Assembly (NCBI GenBank): GCA_017454945.1
Contig: JAFTCA010000103.1
Location: 1 to 42,177 of the forward strand
Origin: Bacteroidales bacterium
GTDB lineage: Bacteria > Bacteroidota > Bacteroidia > Bacteroidales > WCHB1-69
Reading direction: 5' to 3'
DNA: 42,177 nt
Every line of letters starts with the position of its first letter. The stretch's first letter is position 1. The translations under genes and the position numbers were made by a program. The notes below the pieces were generated by a model, which did no database searches, was not told the origin of the DNA, and saw only the letters and a program-made list of their open reading frames with translations. This document shows positions 41,941 through 42,177 of this stretch, piece by piece.

Positions 41941-42177
41941 AGCTGTAACATCTTTTTTAGTACAATTCCCGCCAGCTCCGCAAACAGCGGTGGTATGGCG
42001 TTGCCGACTTGTGTGTATCGAGGCACTTCCACCTTACGCATTTTGCCGCCAGTGGTGTATTTCTTCTTGATTTCGTACCAATCCGGGAATGATTGGATGC
42101 GGGCACACTCGCGAACGGTCATAATACGAGGTTCACAATAATGCAAGTAGTCATCAGGTTGCCCAGTAATCGTAGGA
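41937..42177 (-). CDS. C-terminal part of a second C5-cytosine methyltransferase (cut by window end)
   Basis: The 79 visible C-terminal residues carry motif IX (PRIMTVRECARIQSFPDWYE) and motif X (RYTQVGNAIPPLFAELAGIV) of C5 methyltransferases. The gene runs off the right edge on the minus strand, so its N-terminus and target region are not seen. It ends with an ATGA overlap with the dual-GHKL gene, so the two are translated together. It differs from the HpaII-type methylase at 36885 and from the stub at 38146. Confidence 0.9.
   Translation of the reverse strand, partial: PTITGQPDDYLHYCEPRIMTVRECARIQSFPDWYEIKKKYTTGGKMRKVEVPRYTQVGNAIPPLFAELAGIVLKKMLQL

Overview
The window looks like chromosomal DNA from an anaerobic member of the Bacteroidales (phylum Bacteroidota); the genus cannot be fixed from the sequence. 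Evidence: a 285-residue primary sigma factor of the short Bacteroidota type, several secreted proteins with type IX secretion (T9SS) C-terminal sorting domains, FISUMP-domain and TraR/DksA-like proteins of the phylum's type, an Rnf membrane complex and an [FeFe]-hydrogenase maturase (anaerobic metabolism), a truncated 77-residue ATP synthase epsilon subunit, and many -7 promoter boxes of the Bacteroides form TAnnTTTG just upstream of genes. No rRNA, tRNA or CRISPR array was seen.

Layout. 1-7476 (mostly minus strand): an AT-rich repeat, miaB, a partial Rnf operon (rnfD-G-E-A, without rnfB and rnfC), nfo, a DUF2147 protein and a secreted FISUMP protein. 7477-8046: a 423-bp element with near-identical inverted ends and several internal hairpins. 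8047-11033 (plus): a secreted T9SS endonuclease I, a 46-residue lipoprotein and a barrel-like secreted protein. 11037-18396 (minus): atpD-atpC, a TraR/DksA-like gene with lspA, a secreted EEP-family protein, rpoD with a TetR-type gene, and htrA. 18496-22486: rplU-rpmA, an EamA transporter, an EEP lipoprotein and mnmA. 22524-24505: a four-gene ECF-sigma / anti-sigma-like / lipoprotein operon. 24690-30742: hydE, a PrsW-like membrane protease, a partner-switching module (anti-sigma kinase, PP2C phosphatase with extracytoplasmic sensor, STAS protein) and a lipid-kinase-like gene. 30769-34383: a VanX-like dipeptidase, a nitroreductase/flavin reductase fusion, a vsr gene carrying an in-frame repeat insertion, a lipoprotein and a TSCPD protein.

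34384-42177 is an accessory defence-type island. It holds a Bro-N/Fic protein between direct repeats of the TSCPD gene's 5' end, an HpaII-like restriction endonuclease overlapping its C5-cytosine methyltransferase, a stub of another C5 methyltransferase, and a tightly coupled operon of C5 methyltransferase (cut by the window end), a two-ATPase GHKL protein, a receiver-like protein and a small caspase/CHAT-like protein. The last four form ATGA overlaps or 5-bp gaps, so I infer one functional unit: a signalling-gated protease system associated with DNA methylation. This is the most likely undescribed system in the window.

A second theme is a family of AT-rich intergenic repeats and GC-rich palindromes. 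They fill gaps (1-192, 21138-21345, 26889-27118, 22459-22486), encode the last residues of two genes, and interrupt vsr in frame.
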